DNA of 64,000 nucleotides. Origin: Argentina anserina. Taxonomy: Eukaryota > Streptophyta > Magnoliopsida > Rosales > Rosaceae. The stretch's first letter is position 1; every line of letters begins with the position of its first letter. Of this stretch, positions 9,926 through 20,160 are shown piece after piece. The stretch covers positions 16,925,555 to 16,989,554 of the forward strand of contig NC_065875.1 of NCBI RefSeq assembly GCF_933775445.1. The letters run 5' to 3'. Under the pieces are notes generated by a model, which saw only the letters and a program-made list of their open reading frames with translations, had not been told where the DNA came from and ran no database searches. The position numbers and the translations under genes were made by a program.

Positions 9926-12304
9926 ATGAAGATGCTAGTAAGTACGTTTCTTTTTTATGGGTTTTAAGTGCTTTGTCCACTTTATGCCAGTTTTGTATAC
10001 AAAGACTGGATCTTTTGTGTTCAGTTCTAGATTCAGGATGTTCTTCTTGGTGGATGTTGTGAATTGGGAATACCCTTTTGGATTTTTGCTGTTTTTGCAG
10101 TTTAGTTTTAGTTCAAGTCGTTGATAGTATATGCATTGATCAATTAGTAATCTATTGAAATTGTTAGAATCTGGTGCTGATGGCTGACTTGGTTGGTGTC
10201 AGTGTATGAAGTATTGCAACTTTGATCCTGCTCTGCTTTTAGTTTTCGCATTAGGATTTCAGTGAATTAGTGTCTGATGGAAGTCATCTGAGAACTAGAG
10301 GCTGTCTTGTTGCATTTTCAGGTGGTATTGCTCTTGTTATTGAGTTTGGGCAATGCTATCAAACTCCGTGGAGAAGACGAAGATTGGCCTTGTGATTATA
10401 AACTGCAATTAAAACCAAGGCCGCATAGTGTTTCCATTTTGGAGTTTGGTGCTGTTGGGGATGGCAAAACATTGAACACTCTTGCTTTTCAGAATGCCAT
10501 ATTCTATCTCAAGTCTTTTGCTGACAAGGGCGGTGCACAGCTATATGTGCCGCCTGGAAGATGGCTTACCGGAAGTTTCAACCTTACGAGCCATCTCACA
10601 TTGTTTTTGGAAAAGGGTGCTGTCATTCTTGGATCTCAGGTAATGTTTTGCTCTTCAATGAGACTGTTAAATACTTCTGATAATGTAATATCTGCAATGT
10701 TTTCTTTTCTTTTTGTAAGTGTTTGTTTTCTTGCTTAGGATCAATCTCATTGGGATATTCTTGAACCCTTGCCCTCGTATGGTCGAGGGATTGAACTACC
10801 GGGAGGGAGATATCGTAGCTTGATAAATGGATATATGTTACAAGATGTGGTCATAACAGGTATGCAGAATCTCTGAATTTTCCTTTCTTTTTTGACGTGT
10901 ACTCCTATAGGTATTCTAATTTATTTTCCTCTGTTTACTGCACTAGGTGATAATGGAACCATCAATGGTCAAGGATCAGTGTGGTGGGATTGGTTTAATT
11001 CCCATACTTTAAATCATAGCCGTCCTCATCTTGTAGAGATAGTTTCATCAAAAGATGTTGTAGTTTCAAACCTCACATTTGTCAATTCTCCTGCATACAA
11101 CATTCATCCAGTCTATTGCAGGTTTGTTACCTAATGGATTACAGTTTTGTCATTCATCAGCTGAGGAGGTATTTATATTCTATACATGAATTTTATGCAG
11201 TAATGTACACATTCACAACATCTCAGTCTCTGCTCCCCTGGAGTCACCTTATACAGTTGGTATAGTCCCAGGTATGTCATCTATTAACTCCTTGCTTTAG
11301 AATTTTTGCTGAAACTATTGTTCTTATGGGTTTTGAGAATCCAAAAGTTTGCTTGAAAGCAAAACCAGGTTTTGAGTATGGGTGCATTTTTTACTTGTCA
11401 TGGTGTCACGTACAAACAAAAGTAGGAAGTGTTGGCTAAACTTTCAGCATCCTTCCCCCAGTCTCTTCTGTTTTCTCCTGAGCGAAAGAGCGCCTGTATT
11501 ATTTCTGTTTTAAGCACAAACTGTTGTTATGCGTACACTGCTCTTAGTGTTTAACTTTGTCATGTCTAAAAATGACGTGAGAAGAATATCTTTTCTCATA
11601 TCCACACCTCTTTCTCTGTATTTTCAGATTCTTCTGATAATGTGTGCATACAAGATTGCAGTATTGGCATGGGGTATGATGCCATTGTCCTCAAGAGTGG
11701 TTGGGACGAATACGGCATTGCCTATGGAAGACCAACCACAAATGTGCACATCAGAAGGGTCCAGCTACAGTCGTCTTCTGGTTCTTCTCTTGCCTTTGGT
11801 AGTGAGATGTCGGGTGGCATTTCTAATGTGCTTGCGGAGCAGGTCCACATATACGACTCGCTTTGTGGCATTCAGCTTAGAACAACAAAGGGTAGAGGGG
11901 GTTATATCAGAAATATCATCATTTCAGATGTCAAAATGGAGAACATCAGTGTGGCATTTGGCGCATCTGGTCAGTTTGGATCCCATCCAGATGAAAACTT
12001 TGATCCTAATGCTCTTCCAGTATTGGATCACATCAGCTTAGAGCATGTGATTGGTACCAACATCACTATTGTTGGAAAATTCACTGGGATCAAGGAATCC
12101 CCCTTCACGTCCTTTTGTCTGTCCAACATCTCCTTGTCAATCAATTCCGGTTCTTCCACCAAATCTTGGGTATGTTCAAATGTTTCTGGCTCTTCCGAGT
12201 CTGTCTTCCCTGAACCCTGTTCTGCCCTTAAGTCCTCCCATTCAAATTCTTCCTCAGCCTGCTTTTCTATACAAACCTTGAATGGAAAAGCCACGGCATT
12301 ATGA
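9926..12304 (+). CDS. GH28 polygalacturonase-like protein, six exons
   Basis: Exons 9926-9937, 10322-10639, 10739-10859, 10947-11121, 11201-11271 and 11628-12304 join in frame with GT-AG introns to 457 residues. The first coding exon is only 12 bases (MKML); joined to exon 2 it gives a typical signal peptide (MKMLVVLLLLLSLG), so the product should be secreted to the cell wall. GH28 landmarks: GAVGDGKT near residue 50, PPGRWLTGSFNL, NGTINGQG, NIHPVYC, GSEMSGG near 285 and RTTKGRGG near 312. The canonical NTDG catalytic motif is replaced by YTVG (about 225), and GDD by GYD (about 248). I recall this from one plant subclade, so hydrolysis of homogalacturonan is doubtful. The gene otherwise looks intact. 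Confidence 0.93.
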
Positions 12305-13421
12305 TACCATTCATCCATACCCCAGATTTTTTCAATCACAGTCCATAATGAGGGAAAGAACCAAATTTTTTACCACCATTTACAGTAATTTAGATCACAT
12401 TCTTTCCAATAAGACAGTACGTACATGTTCAGATTATTTGTTTCTTCATCAACCTGTGTAGATTTGCACTCTTGCATGTTACATTCTGCAGATTATATGT
12501 ACAGCTTCTTCATTTCTTCATTCATGTGTAAGCAAATTTTGGGTAGTGATGGTGTAAGAAGACTGGGATATATTGTGAGTACTGGTGCTTAAATTTAAAT
12601 GCTTTTTTTTCCTTCCGAGTCTTGTGCAGTGTAGTTTCTCTACTTTGATGTGGAATTCACAAATGGAAATTGGTAAAGGTGAGCCAAAGTGACTTGTCTG
12701 GTGGTACATACTCGAGCTTTATGTGCTACATCATTGGTTGTTGTTGTTGTTGGGATGCCTTTCCAATCGAAATTGGGACCTAAGCCAGAATGGACCAGCT
12801 TGTTATGTCATGATTGAGTCTTCAAATTCAAGCCATCTGAAAGTTGAACATGTACGTAATTAGTTTACCGTCTTATATTGCAGCTAAGATTAACAATGTG
12901 TAAAGGGAAACTAAAAATACAGGAGAGGGGGGGGGGGGGGGGGGGGGGTGATACTTTAAAGTCAACAAGGGATCTTTGTCAAGAGATCTTCGTTCGGCGG
13001 CTCTGGGTTCGGTGCTGCTGTTGGGCCTCTTGGATCTGGGCTGGGGCTGAGGCATGTGGGCCTGGGCCATTGGTTAGATCTGAAAGGGTGGAAGATGTTG
13101 TTGGGCTGGGTCCCAATTTTGTTGATACTAGCCGTGTTAAGGGCAATGACATGTAAATGTTTGTTTATGTCTATTCTATGTTGTTTAGCTGTAAATTAGG
13201 CTTTATTGCTTAGTTTCATGCTAGATTAGTTGTAAACAAGACATGTTTGAATAAATTGATCTTCATGTTGAATGAGTAGACATATGTTATATACTGTCGT
13301 GAGTGTCTTTTACAAAATCTTATTTATATGTAGATGGTAGTGGAATGGTATATAAATGATTATTCTGGCATTGATTTCATTTTTATAAAAACCCAGTGAT
13401 TTCCTTAAAAACAAAATACAG
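12305..13421. other. Downstream of GH28 gene; no further gene
   Basis: The first few hundred bases are probably the GH28 3' untranslated region. A run of 22 G residues occupies 12927-12948. The GC-richer stretch 12960-13150 is open in one frame but carries no recognisable motif. Confidence 0.55.
12927..12948. repeat. Homopolymer of 22 G
   Basis: An uninterrupted G run preceded by AGGAGA. Such runs are unstable and often mis-sized in sequencing, so the exact length should not be trusted. Confidence 0.95.
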
Positions 13422-13526
13422 TGAGTCAACGACCATCTAAAAAGCTCCCAGTTAGTATTGGATAATGAAGCCCACAATTTGAAACACAGCCCACATCGAC
13501 ACCAAGCTCATAATACAACACCCTAA
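13422..13526 (+). pseudogene. UTP5-like promoter fragment, copy 2 (left part)
   Basis: CGACCATCTAAAAAGCTCC through CATAATACAACACCCTAA matches the promoter of the intact gene at 33596-33730. The site II motif AGCCCA is kept at 13488-13493 but mutated in the second position (AGCTCA). The fragment is interrupted at the CCCTAA telo-box by a PIF-type element and then a MULE, and resumes at 15814. Confidence 0.85.
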
Positions 13527-14594
13527 GGGCACGTTTGTTTTCCCAGAACTGTCTAATTCCGGACTAAGTCTCTACTTACTCCTGGACTGTGCTGTCTTGG
13601 GTTATGATACATTAATTCCAAAATCCATGTTTGGTGCAGTCTCGGACTAACCTCAAAACTAGCAAAATCACCCTCCTCTCCCTCAACCATGACCAACTTC
13701 TATGCCGCAAACGACGGGCCGTCGCAAATGGACGACCCACCCACCACCAAAATCACCTGCATCTTCGTTGGAATCGAAGTCCAAAATCACATGTGTTGAA
13801 AAACAAGAAAACACTAGAACAAACCAGTCTTTCTCACAAATTGTTAATCAATACTAGAGTGGTTGAAGTGGTCGACTAGTTTGAGCTTTAGTTAACCAAA
13901 TGGCAGGAGCTTCTTCACGAACACAGTATATAAGGATCGACCAAATCGAAGACCGGTGATGAACTCAACCCAATAAACCTTCTAATACTGCAACAAGCTC
14001 TACACAAAGCTCTCTAGAAGAACAGAATTGTCGGAACAACCTCCAATCTTGGAGAACGACGAAGAACAACGAGGAACATGAAGAACCCATAAAATGCAAT
14101 AATGAATCAGTCCATAAAACTCAACCAAATTGAAAACTAATTACATGGACTTGTAGAACTTGAGGAGGAGATCGATATTTGTATCGGAAGCTGTTGAATT
14201 TGTAGCCTAAAATGCAGAACTCGTTTAGAGGCCCGATACTCGTCACTGTGATTCCTCATTCTACAATTGTCGATCAGAGAACCCGAAGCTTGGGACTGTG
14301 TGTTGTCGGCGCCGAGGTGGTTCGAATGGAGGAGCGAGGTCGTTGTGTTCGTGGGTCGGCGAAGCTGCAGTCGGCTCGGTGACGAAAGTCAAAGTCTCGA
14401 AAAGAAGCGAGAGGAGGAGAGGGCTTCTGCAGTCCCCCCAAAATCAGCGCCTCTCTATAGTCCCTGAAATTAGAGAAGCGGGGACTAGCTAGTCTCATTT
14501 AACCTAATCTCGTGTTTTCCCAAACATGAGTTTCAAACTAATTTTTTGGACTATGGAGTCCAATCCCAACTAATCTCCCGTAACAAACGTGCCC
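13527..14594. mobile_element. PIF/Harbinger-type non-autonomous element (1068 bp)
   Basis: Perfect 13-base terminal inverted repeats GGGCACGTTTGTT and AACAAACGTGCCC, with a 3-bp target duplication TAA (13524-13526 and 14595-14597), fit the PIF/Harbinger superfamily. No transposase is visible; a GC-richer part at 14280-14470 is open in several frames without a recognisable domain. It is inserted in the CCCTAA telo-box of the duplicated UTP5-like promoter. Confidence 0.92.
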
Positions 14595-14606
14595 TAATTC
14601 CCTAAA

Positions 14607-15813
14607 GAGTTAATTTTGCCATAGGTACCCAAACTATTGTGGCAAGGTCAATGTAGTATCCTAACTCTGAGTTGTACCAATGTAGTACCCAAACTTGTAA
14701 TTCGCTATCAACGAAGGGTCTGAGCCCAATTTCCGTTACGGCTTCGTAATCTCGGTCACGTGTCCCACACGTGACTACACAAAATTTTTTAACATCGGTA
14801 CCCAAATTCTTGTGGCAAGATCAATGTAGTACCCCAACTTTGAGTTGTACCAATGTAGTACCCAAACTCGTCTTTCTCTATCTACGAGGGGTTTGAAGCC
14901 AATTTCTATCACAACTCCATCTTCTAGGTCACGTGTCATAACTTCTTGTCTTTTGTCATTTTCTTCTCATTCTCCTTCACTCTCACTCATTCCACACTGT
15001 ATTTTTGAGCTCAGATTTTGAGGCAAAGCAACACTACGGGTTGTGTTTCTTCCAAACTATTCAATCAGGATGACGACTTCTCCCAACTCTGCCTTGAGCC
15101 ACAACATCGTCTCCTTCACATCCTCCACCTACAACCTTCTCTCCCTCCACCTACGAAATTTGAGGCATGTAAAGCGGTGTGGTCGGCGGTCGAGAATCTC
15201 AAAGTGAAGGCCTGCGATCGTGACGTGTCGATGGATCGGGGATTCCAAGGAGAGGTGGAGGAGCTCGAAGATGGTGTTGGTGGTGAAAGAGGAGGCGGTG
15301 GGGATGAGAGGAGGTGGAGCTCCTCGATGCCACACTGTGGTGGTGAGGTGTCCGGAGCATAATTAGAATGGGTTGGTGTTTTGCCCAATTTGTAAGTTGT
15401 TTCTTAATTCTAGATATTTATTATAAGAGTTTCTTATTTAGGGCCTTAGAACCCATATAAATCTATTTAGGTAAATATCTTTTTTATTTTGATCCATAAT
15501 ACGAAACCGTGACGTAAATTGGCCTCAGACCCCTCATTGATAGCGAAAAACGAGTTTGGGTATTATATTGGTACAACTCAGAGTTTGGGTACTACATTGA
15601 CCTTGCCACAAGAGTTTGGGTACCGTTGTTGATTTTTTTTTGTGGTCACATGTAGGACACATGACCAAGATAACGGAGCCGTGACGAAAATTGGGCTCAG
15701 ACCTTTCGTTGATAGCGAATTACAGGTTTGGGTACTACATTGGTACAACTCAGAGTTTGAGTACTACATTGACATTGCCACAATAGTTTGGATACCAATG
15801 GTGAACTTTTTTC
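14607..15813. mobile_element. Mutator-like element with long inverted repeats (1207 bp)
   Basis: The element begins GAGTTAATTTTGCC and ends GGTGAACTTTTTTC. Its long imperfect inverted repeats (about 170 bases) contain GTACCAATGTAGTACCC units on the left and their complement on the right. A near-perfect 9-bp target duplication flanks it: TTCCCTAAA (14598-14606) and TTACCTAAA (15814-15822). A GC-rich middle carries an open frame (15018-15362). There is no transposase, so this is non-autonomous and possibly a Pack-MULE. Confidence 0.85.
15018..15362 (+). CDS. Unidentified open frame inside the MULE
   Basis: A 114-codon frame whose C-terminal half is Glu/Gly/Arg-rich. Its right part is also present at 1-322, where the first codons fall outside the window. 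The base composition differs sharply from the AT-rich ends of the element, as expected of captured host exon sequence. I do not recognise the protein, no splice chain extends it, and other frames in the same stretch are also open. It may be non-coding. Confidence 0.25.
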   Translation: MRQSNTTGCVSSKLFNQDDDFSQLCLEPQHRLLHILHLQPSLPPPTKFEACKAVWSAVENLKVKACDRDVSMDRGFQGEVEELEDGVGGERGGGGDERRWSSSMPHCGGEVSGA

Positions 15814-16140
15814 TTACCTAAACCAGAACCGGACCCATTTGGCGCCTTTCACTTTTAAGTTGAGCCATTGTACCCTTTATCACTGTTTATCCTTCTTATA
15901 GGGTTTTAGACTTTTAGCTCTCCAACTCCTTCCTCACCTTATTCTTCTTCTCTGCTCTCAGCAAAGCCAGCTCACGTAATAGCTTCGTCAGATTCCTGTC
16001 GGCGTTTAATCCGCCTCTGGACCTGTTCGCCATAATGTACTTCCGGCAACGACAAAATCAAGATAGTTTATTACTTTATATGGGTCACTTAATCACTTGA
16101 TGTTTTTTATTTTATATGGTGAAAGATTTGACTTACATTC
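15814..16140 (+). pseudogene. UTP5/WDR43-like exon 1 pseudogene, copy 2
   Basis: Same structure as 774-1100, with the start codon changed to ATA at 15979-15981. It differs from copy 1 at a few bases (AGCTCTCC for AGTTCTCC; CTTCGTC for CTTTGTC). Together with 13422-13526 it reconstructs the order promoter, leader, exon 1 of the parent gene, interrupted by the PIF-type element and the MULE. Confidence 0.85.
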
Positions 16141-16162
16141 CTTTCTACCCTTATCGATCTAG

Positions 16163-16263
16163 CTTATGTAAACGGAGAATGTGTAATTGCTTCTCGTCAT
16201 GTGGCTCATGTAAACGGAGAATGTGTAATTGCTTCTCGTCATGTGGCATATGTAAACGGAGGA
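16163..16263. repeat. 42-bp tandem repeat, copy 2
   Basis: Identical arrangement to 1123-1223, marking the junction of the UTP5-like and SABATH-like parts. Confidence 0.9.
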
Positions 16264-16719
16264 CATACTGATTAATACCATCTTAGTTTTTCAATTCAAT
16301 AATCAATATGCGGTCCTTTTTTTCTTTCTTTTTTTCAATTTTTTACCTGTTTCCGTTTTACCTGCTATCCGTTTTACAAGCTTATAACGACCAATTTCGA
16401 AGATATAAAACGGTTCAACTACACTGCCAGTTTATACCTGACTTCCTCTAGCTAGATGATGGGGTAGAGGCGGTGACAGAACTCGCGCTATTACTTCACA
16501 TGAACAAAGGTGCTGGCAAGACTAGTACGTTATGCCGGCAGAAACTCCACATTGATAAAACAACATCATTTTGTTTTTCTTTAACACATTTTCTTTTGCA
16601 TATATTAGTATATATCTTACTGTTACTTTTCTGTGTAGAAAGGCAATATCTATCGCCAAGCCAGTAATTGAGGAAAAAGCGATACTAGAAAATCTTGGAG
16701 CCGAATATCAGGGGAATAG

Positions 16720-17335
16720 CAGGGGCGGGCCTAGTGCATGGTATGGCGGACTCAAGTCCACCCACATTTTGGGCAAAAAAAATAATTTATATATATATAT
16801 ATATTAGAATAGGGCTTCTACGTTAGTAATGTTACTAATGAACTTATGTTATCCACAAAAAGAGCCCTCATTTTTTCTAGTTGATCACAATAGTGCCTAC
16901 AACAATGACAGACTAACGAACTTATCACTATTTCTCTCTGTTTCAATCTCGTTCTCTTTCTTATTTGTAGTTCGTCTTATTGACTTTTTTTTTCAATTTT
17001 GAGGCCCAATTTAAATGTAATTAATTAAATTTTTAATTTTAAACATTGGAGTTAAGGACTTAAGATAAGATAATATCTACATTACCTTATTCATTAGTTT
17101 ATTTATGTGTATATAGCAGCGCGTGTAATATGATATAGTAGAAGATTAAATATTTATCGAACCGTTTAATTAACTCTTGTATTTTTTTTTGCATATGAGG
17201 GATTAACTCTTACATCCTACCCTGATTAGGTCTATCTTTCTTTGTTTCAATTAATAAAGTTATTTTGCACCGCCGCGAATTTTTTCGTTACAAAATTCAA
17301 GTCCACCCATTGTTGGATTACTAGGTCCGCCACTG
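16720..17335. mobile_element. Non-autonomous hAT element (616 bp), copy 2
   Basis: Same element and target site as 1680-2299, flanked by GGGAATAG at 16712-16719 and 17336-17343. It is four bases shorter through microsatellite and T-run length changes. Confidence 0.93.
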
Positions 17336-17381
17336 GGGAATAGAGAGTATGGGAATAGCAGATTTGGCCATTTGGGTTGAC

Positions 17382-17739
17382 TTATAACATCTTTAGCAAT
17401 ACTAGCCATATTTCAGTTAAATTTTAACAAAAATAGTTTAAAAGTCATTTTAGTTAGCCAAGTTAGAAATATGTCTACATCATTTCTCTATATTTTAGGT
17501 TTATTTGAATTCAAAAATATTTATTACATGACTAAAATGTATTTTAAATATATTTATAAATTACAAATAATTTCATATAAGAAATGTTTTAAATTCAAAT
17601 GTTTAACTTTGAGCTATCTCGCTCGACAAATTTATAATAGAGAGTATGGTGCAACCATTATTTTTCGTAAAAAACTAAACATGTTCTCTAAAATATCTAA
17701 ATAGTTATAAATTATAATAGTCTGTTAAATATGCTCTTT
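17382..17739. mobile_element. Second AT-rich insertion in SABATH pseudogene, copy 2
   Basis: Counterpart of 2346-2703, with no distinguishing change seen. MITE-like, superfamily undetermined. Confidence 0.5.
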
Positions 17740-18001
17740 AACACCTTCCTTCTCATGCATATTGCAGATCGATCATCATGTCATACTTAGTTTTACGGCA
17801 CCAATACGTCTTGATCATCAGTCGCCTGGAGACCGAGCTTAGAGTGTACACATTTGGTACCCATACTATTGTCAATCACTCAAATATCAATGTTCTTCAT
17901 CTTCAATCTTTCTTTCGCAGACAAGCCACATTCCCCATCTCACAGTGACCATGCGAGTATCAAAATGACTTTTTTGTTGTTCATAAAATTATAGATAAGC
18001 T

Positions 18002-18830
18002 CGATTTAGGAGCCTCTCTTTTAAACTAAACCCACACTCTATTTTACTTTAGGAAACTTATATTCATATCTCCAAAAACGGTATTCAGACCTCTTTAATT
18101 AGTGGACCTCCATTTTACTTTTACAAATACCTCAAATGCTATTTAGATCTCTATAGCATTTTAGGAAAACTATTTACCAATTTTATTATGAATTTAGAAA
18201 ACGTGTAGAACAATAGAGAGTGATAAGACTACTATCTATTAATTTCTTTTCTACTCTATTTCAAATCGAAAAATGCATGATAATCACAAAAACTATATTT
18301 TCAAATTATTTCAATTTTCTACATGTTTTCCAAATTCATAATTAAATTGCTAAACTATATTTTTCACTAATTGATATATATATATATATATATATGCAAC
18401 TCACCAAGAAGTAACATTAACGTATATGAAATATTCTAACCTCTAATGAATGAGTTTTGTTCTTTGATTCAAATCGAAGTTTATCAGAAATTTTAGATAG
18501 TTATATAATTTATACATTAATTTATGTACATTCAATTTGATATTAATCATCTACATTAAATTTTTGACTAATAATGTTTATAAAAAAAAGTAATCAATTA
18601 TATCATTTTATGCAATTTGATATCCCATTTTGGGATTTTCTAGCCATAAATATAAGAGATAATTATCCCTATTTGTATTTTAGAATAGATAAGTTAAGAA
18701 TTATTTTTCTTTTTGTATTTTTATTGTTATATTTTTTTGGTAATTTCATATGCATTGACTAAGTTAAAATTATCTAGGAAAAAGAGTGAGATCTAAGTGT
18801 CATTTTGAGAGATATGAATAAAAACTCAAT
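18002..18830. mobile_element. AT-rich non-autonomous element, fuller copy
   Basis: Complete version of the repeat truncated at 3226. ATTCATATCTCC near the left end and GAGAGATATGAAT at 18810-18822 form a short inverted pair. It contains an AT microsatellite at 18375-18395 and aligns with 7417-8177. Non-coding. Confidence 0.6.
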
Positions 18831-19665
18831 TTACTTTAGATTTACACCTATTTAATATATATAATTAGCTTTTTTGATTATCTTATTTATTCATTTTATT
18901 TTGTTTGCCCTTTTTGCCCTTTGGATTGTAGAAACTAAATTTAGTAATTTTTTCCACTTTCAACATAAATTTGAATTTCAAATTCTAAACTAAAATTTGG
19001 CTAGATTTAAAATGCATCATAATCAATTCGATTCTTACTTTCTTAATTTTGTACATTGAGTAAGTTAGAGTGTGTATACATGCTCTTTATAGAAGCATTA
19101 CATTCGTATAGTTTTTTTTATTCCTTATTGTGTATGTATTTTTTTACAGATAAAATTTTAGTTTTATATAGTGCAAAGTCTCATTTTCATTTGAATCATG
19201 TGAACGAACTTTCTACATACTTCAAAGAAAGGGAAGCACACAAGCATAAATAGTTTTTCTTGTGTGTGCCTCAGCGGACTGATTGATAAAGAAGTACAAT
19301 GAAGAAAGAGAAAGGGTTGGAGAAGGAAAAAAATAAGAGAAAAAAACTTACTTTTGCGCATTGGATTGCATTTTTACTCTTCAACTCATATTTAATGTCT
19401 CTCTAGTCTCTACATACACGAATGATAACTATTTGTAAGGTACATGACTACATGGTGATCATATTCTTTGATAACTTTTGTCTTATTTTTAGGTATATTA
19501 TTTTGATTGAGATAATTTTTTACTCATAACTATTTATATTTCTAATTTACATATTAAATAGAACTTGAGTAATATGACATTCAAACTAAAATATTGGTAT
19601 AATATAGAGAGACACCTAACCAAAATGTATAATTGAAATTGGAGTCTAATATAAGAAAAAAATTT
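18831..19665. other. Intergenic, no supported feature
   Basis: Very AT-rich; open frames here are short and lack recognisable motifs. Confidence 0.6.
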
Positions 19666-19962
19666 AGGTGCTCCCGGAGAACCAAGTGGCAATGACCAGT
19701 GGTCATCCTCACTTATTATATTTGACACATGGATTTACTACACCAAAATTGTAATTATATATATATATTATTATTTATGAAATGATCTTCATGGGTATTG
19801 ATAATTTTGAACTAGAATTTCGGGTTTAGAGTTTAGAGTTTAGGGTATAAGATTTTAGATTTAGGTTTAGGGTATATGACTTTAGAGTTTAGGGTATTAG
19901 AGTGTATGATGTATGGTTTTAGAAAGAAATCCAAAATAGTATTTGATAAAATAACTTAAATA

Positions 19963-20146
19963 TGTTTCAGGATGAAATAATTGTGTATTATTGAATGATA
20001 TGGGGGCCTATATATAGGCATTACAAAACCACAATCCCATAGGATTCGGAGTCCTAATCTATTACGGAGATGCTAATCTATCTCCTAACATGAAACTTAT
20101 TAAGCTAAGACACACACAAGGGTAGAATAGTAATTCTCCCGGAACA
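19963..20146 (-). repeat. Copia 3' LTR (184 bp)
   Basis: TG...CA ends and near-identity to 26239-26441. On the minus strand this is the 3' LTR, next to the polypurine tract. Confidence 0.93.
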
Positions 20147-20160
20147 CTCCCCCTTGTGTC
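20147..20160 (-). promoter_or_regulatory. Polypurine tract of the Copia element
   Basis: GACACAAGGGGGAG on the minus strand, directly before the 3' LTR; it fixes the element's orientation. Confidence 0.75.

Larger units (their letters stand above)
16459..17846 (+). pseudogene. SABATH methyltransferase pseudogene, copy 2
   Basis: Near-identical to 1419-2810, with the same disrupted start, the same hAT insertion in exon 2 and the same second insertion. It has no intact frame and no 3' exons. Shared defects show that the gene was already dead before it was duplicated. Confidence 0.8.
15041..18262. repeat. Segmental duplication, copy 2
   Basis: Near-identical partner of 1-3226. The strict match fades near 18230-18262, where this copy continues into the complete AT-rich element and copy 1 does not. 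Homology to the UTP5-like promoter starts at 13422, so the duplicated block probably extends further left than the part of copy 1 visible here. Confidence 0.93.

Noticed and set aside
9600..9929. Leu/Ser-rich open frame before the GH28 gene
   Set aside because: It translates the CTT microsatellite and tandem duplication in the leader; the real signal peptide comes from the spliced 9926-9937 and 10322 exons.
12518..13156. Open frames downstream of GH28, some crossing the poly-G run
   Set aside because: Frames depend on homopolymer length and show no family motif.
19826..19910. TTTAGGG-like interstitial telomere repeat
   Set aside because: Units are degenerate and mixed with GATTTAG/GAGTTTAG words inside an element; not a telomeric array.
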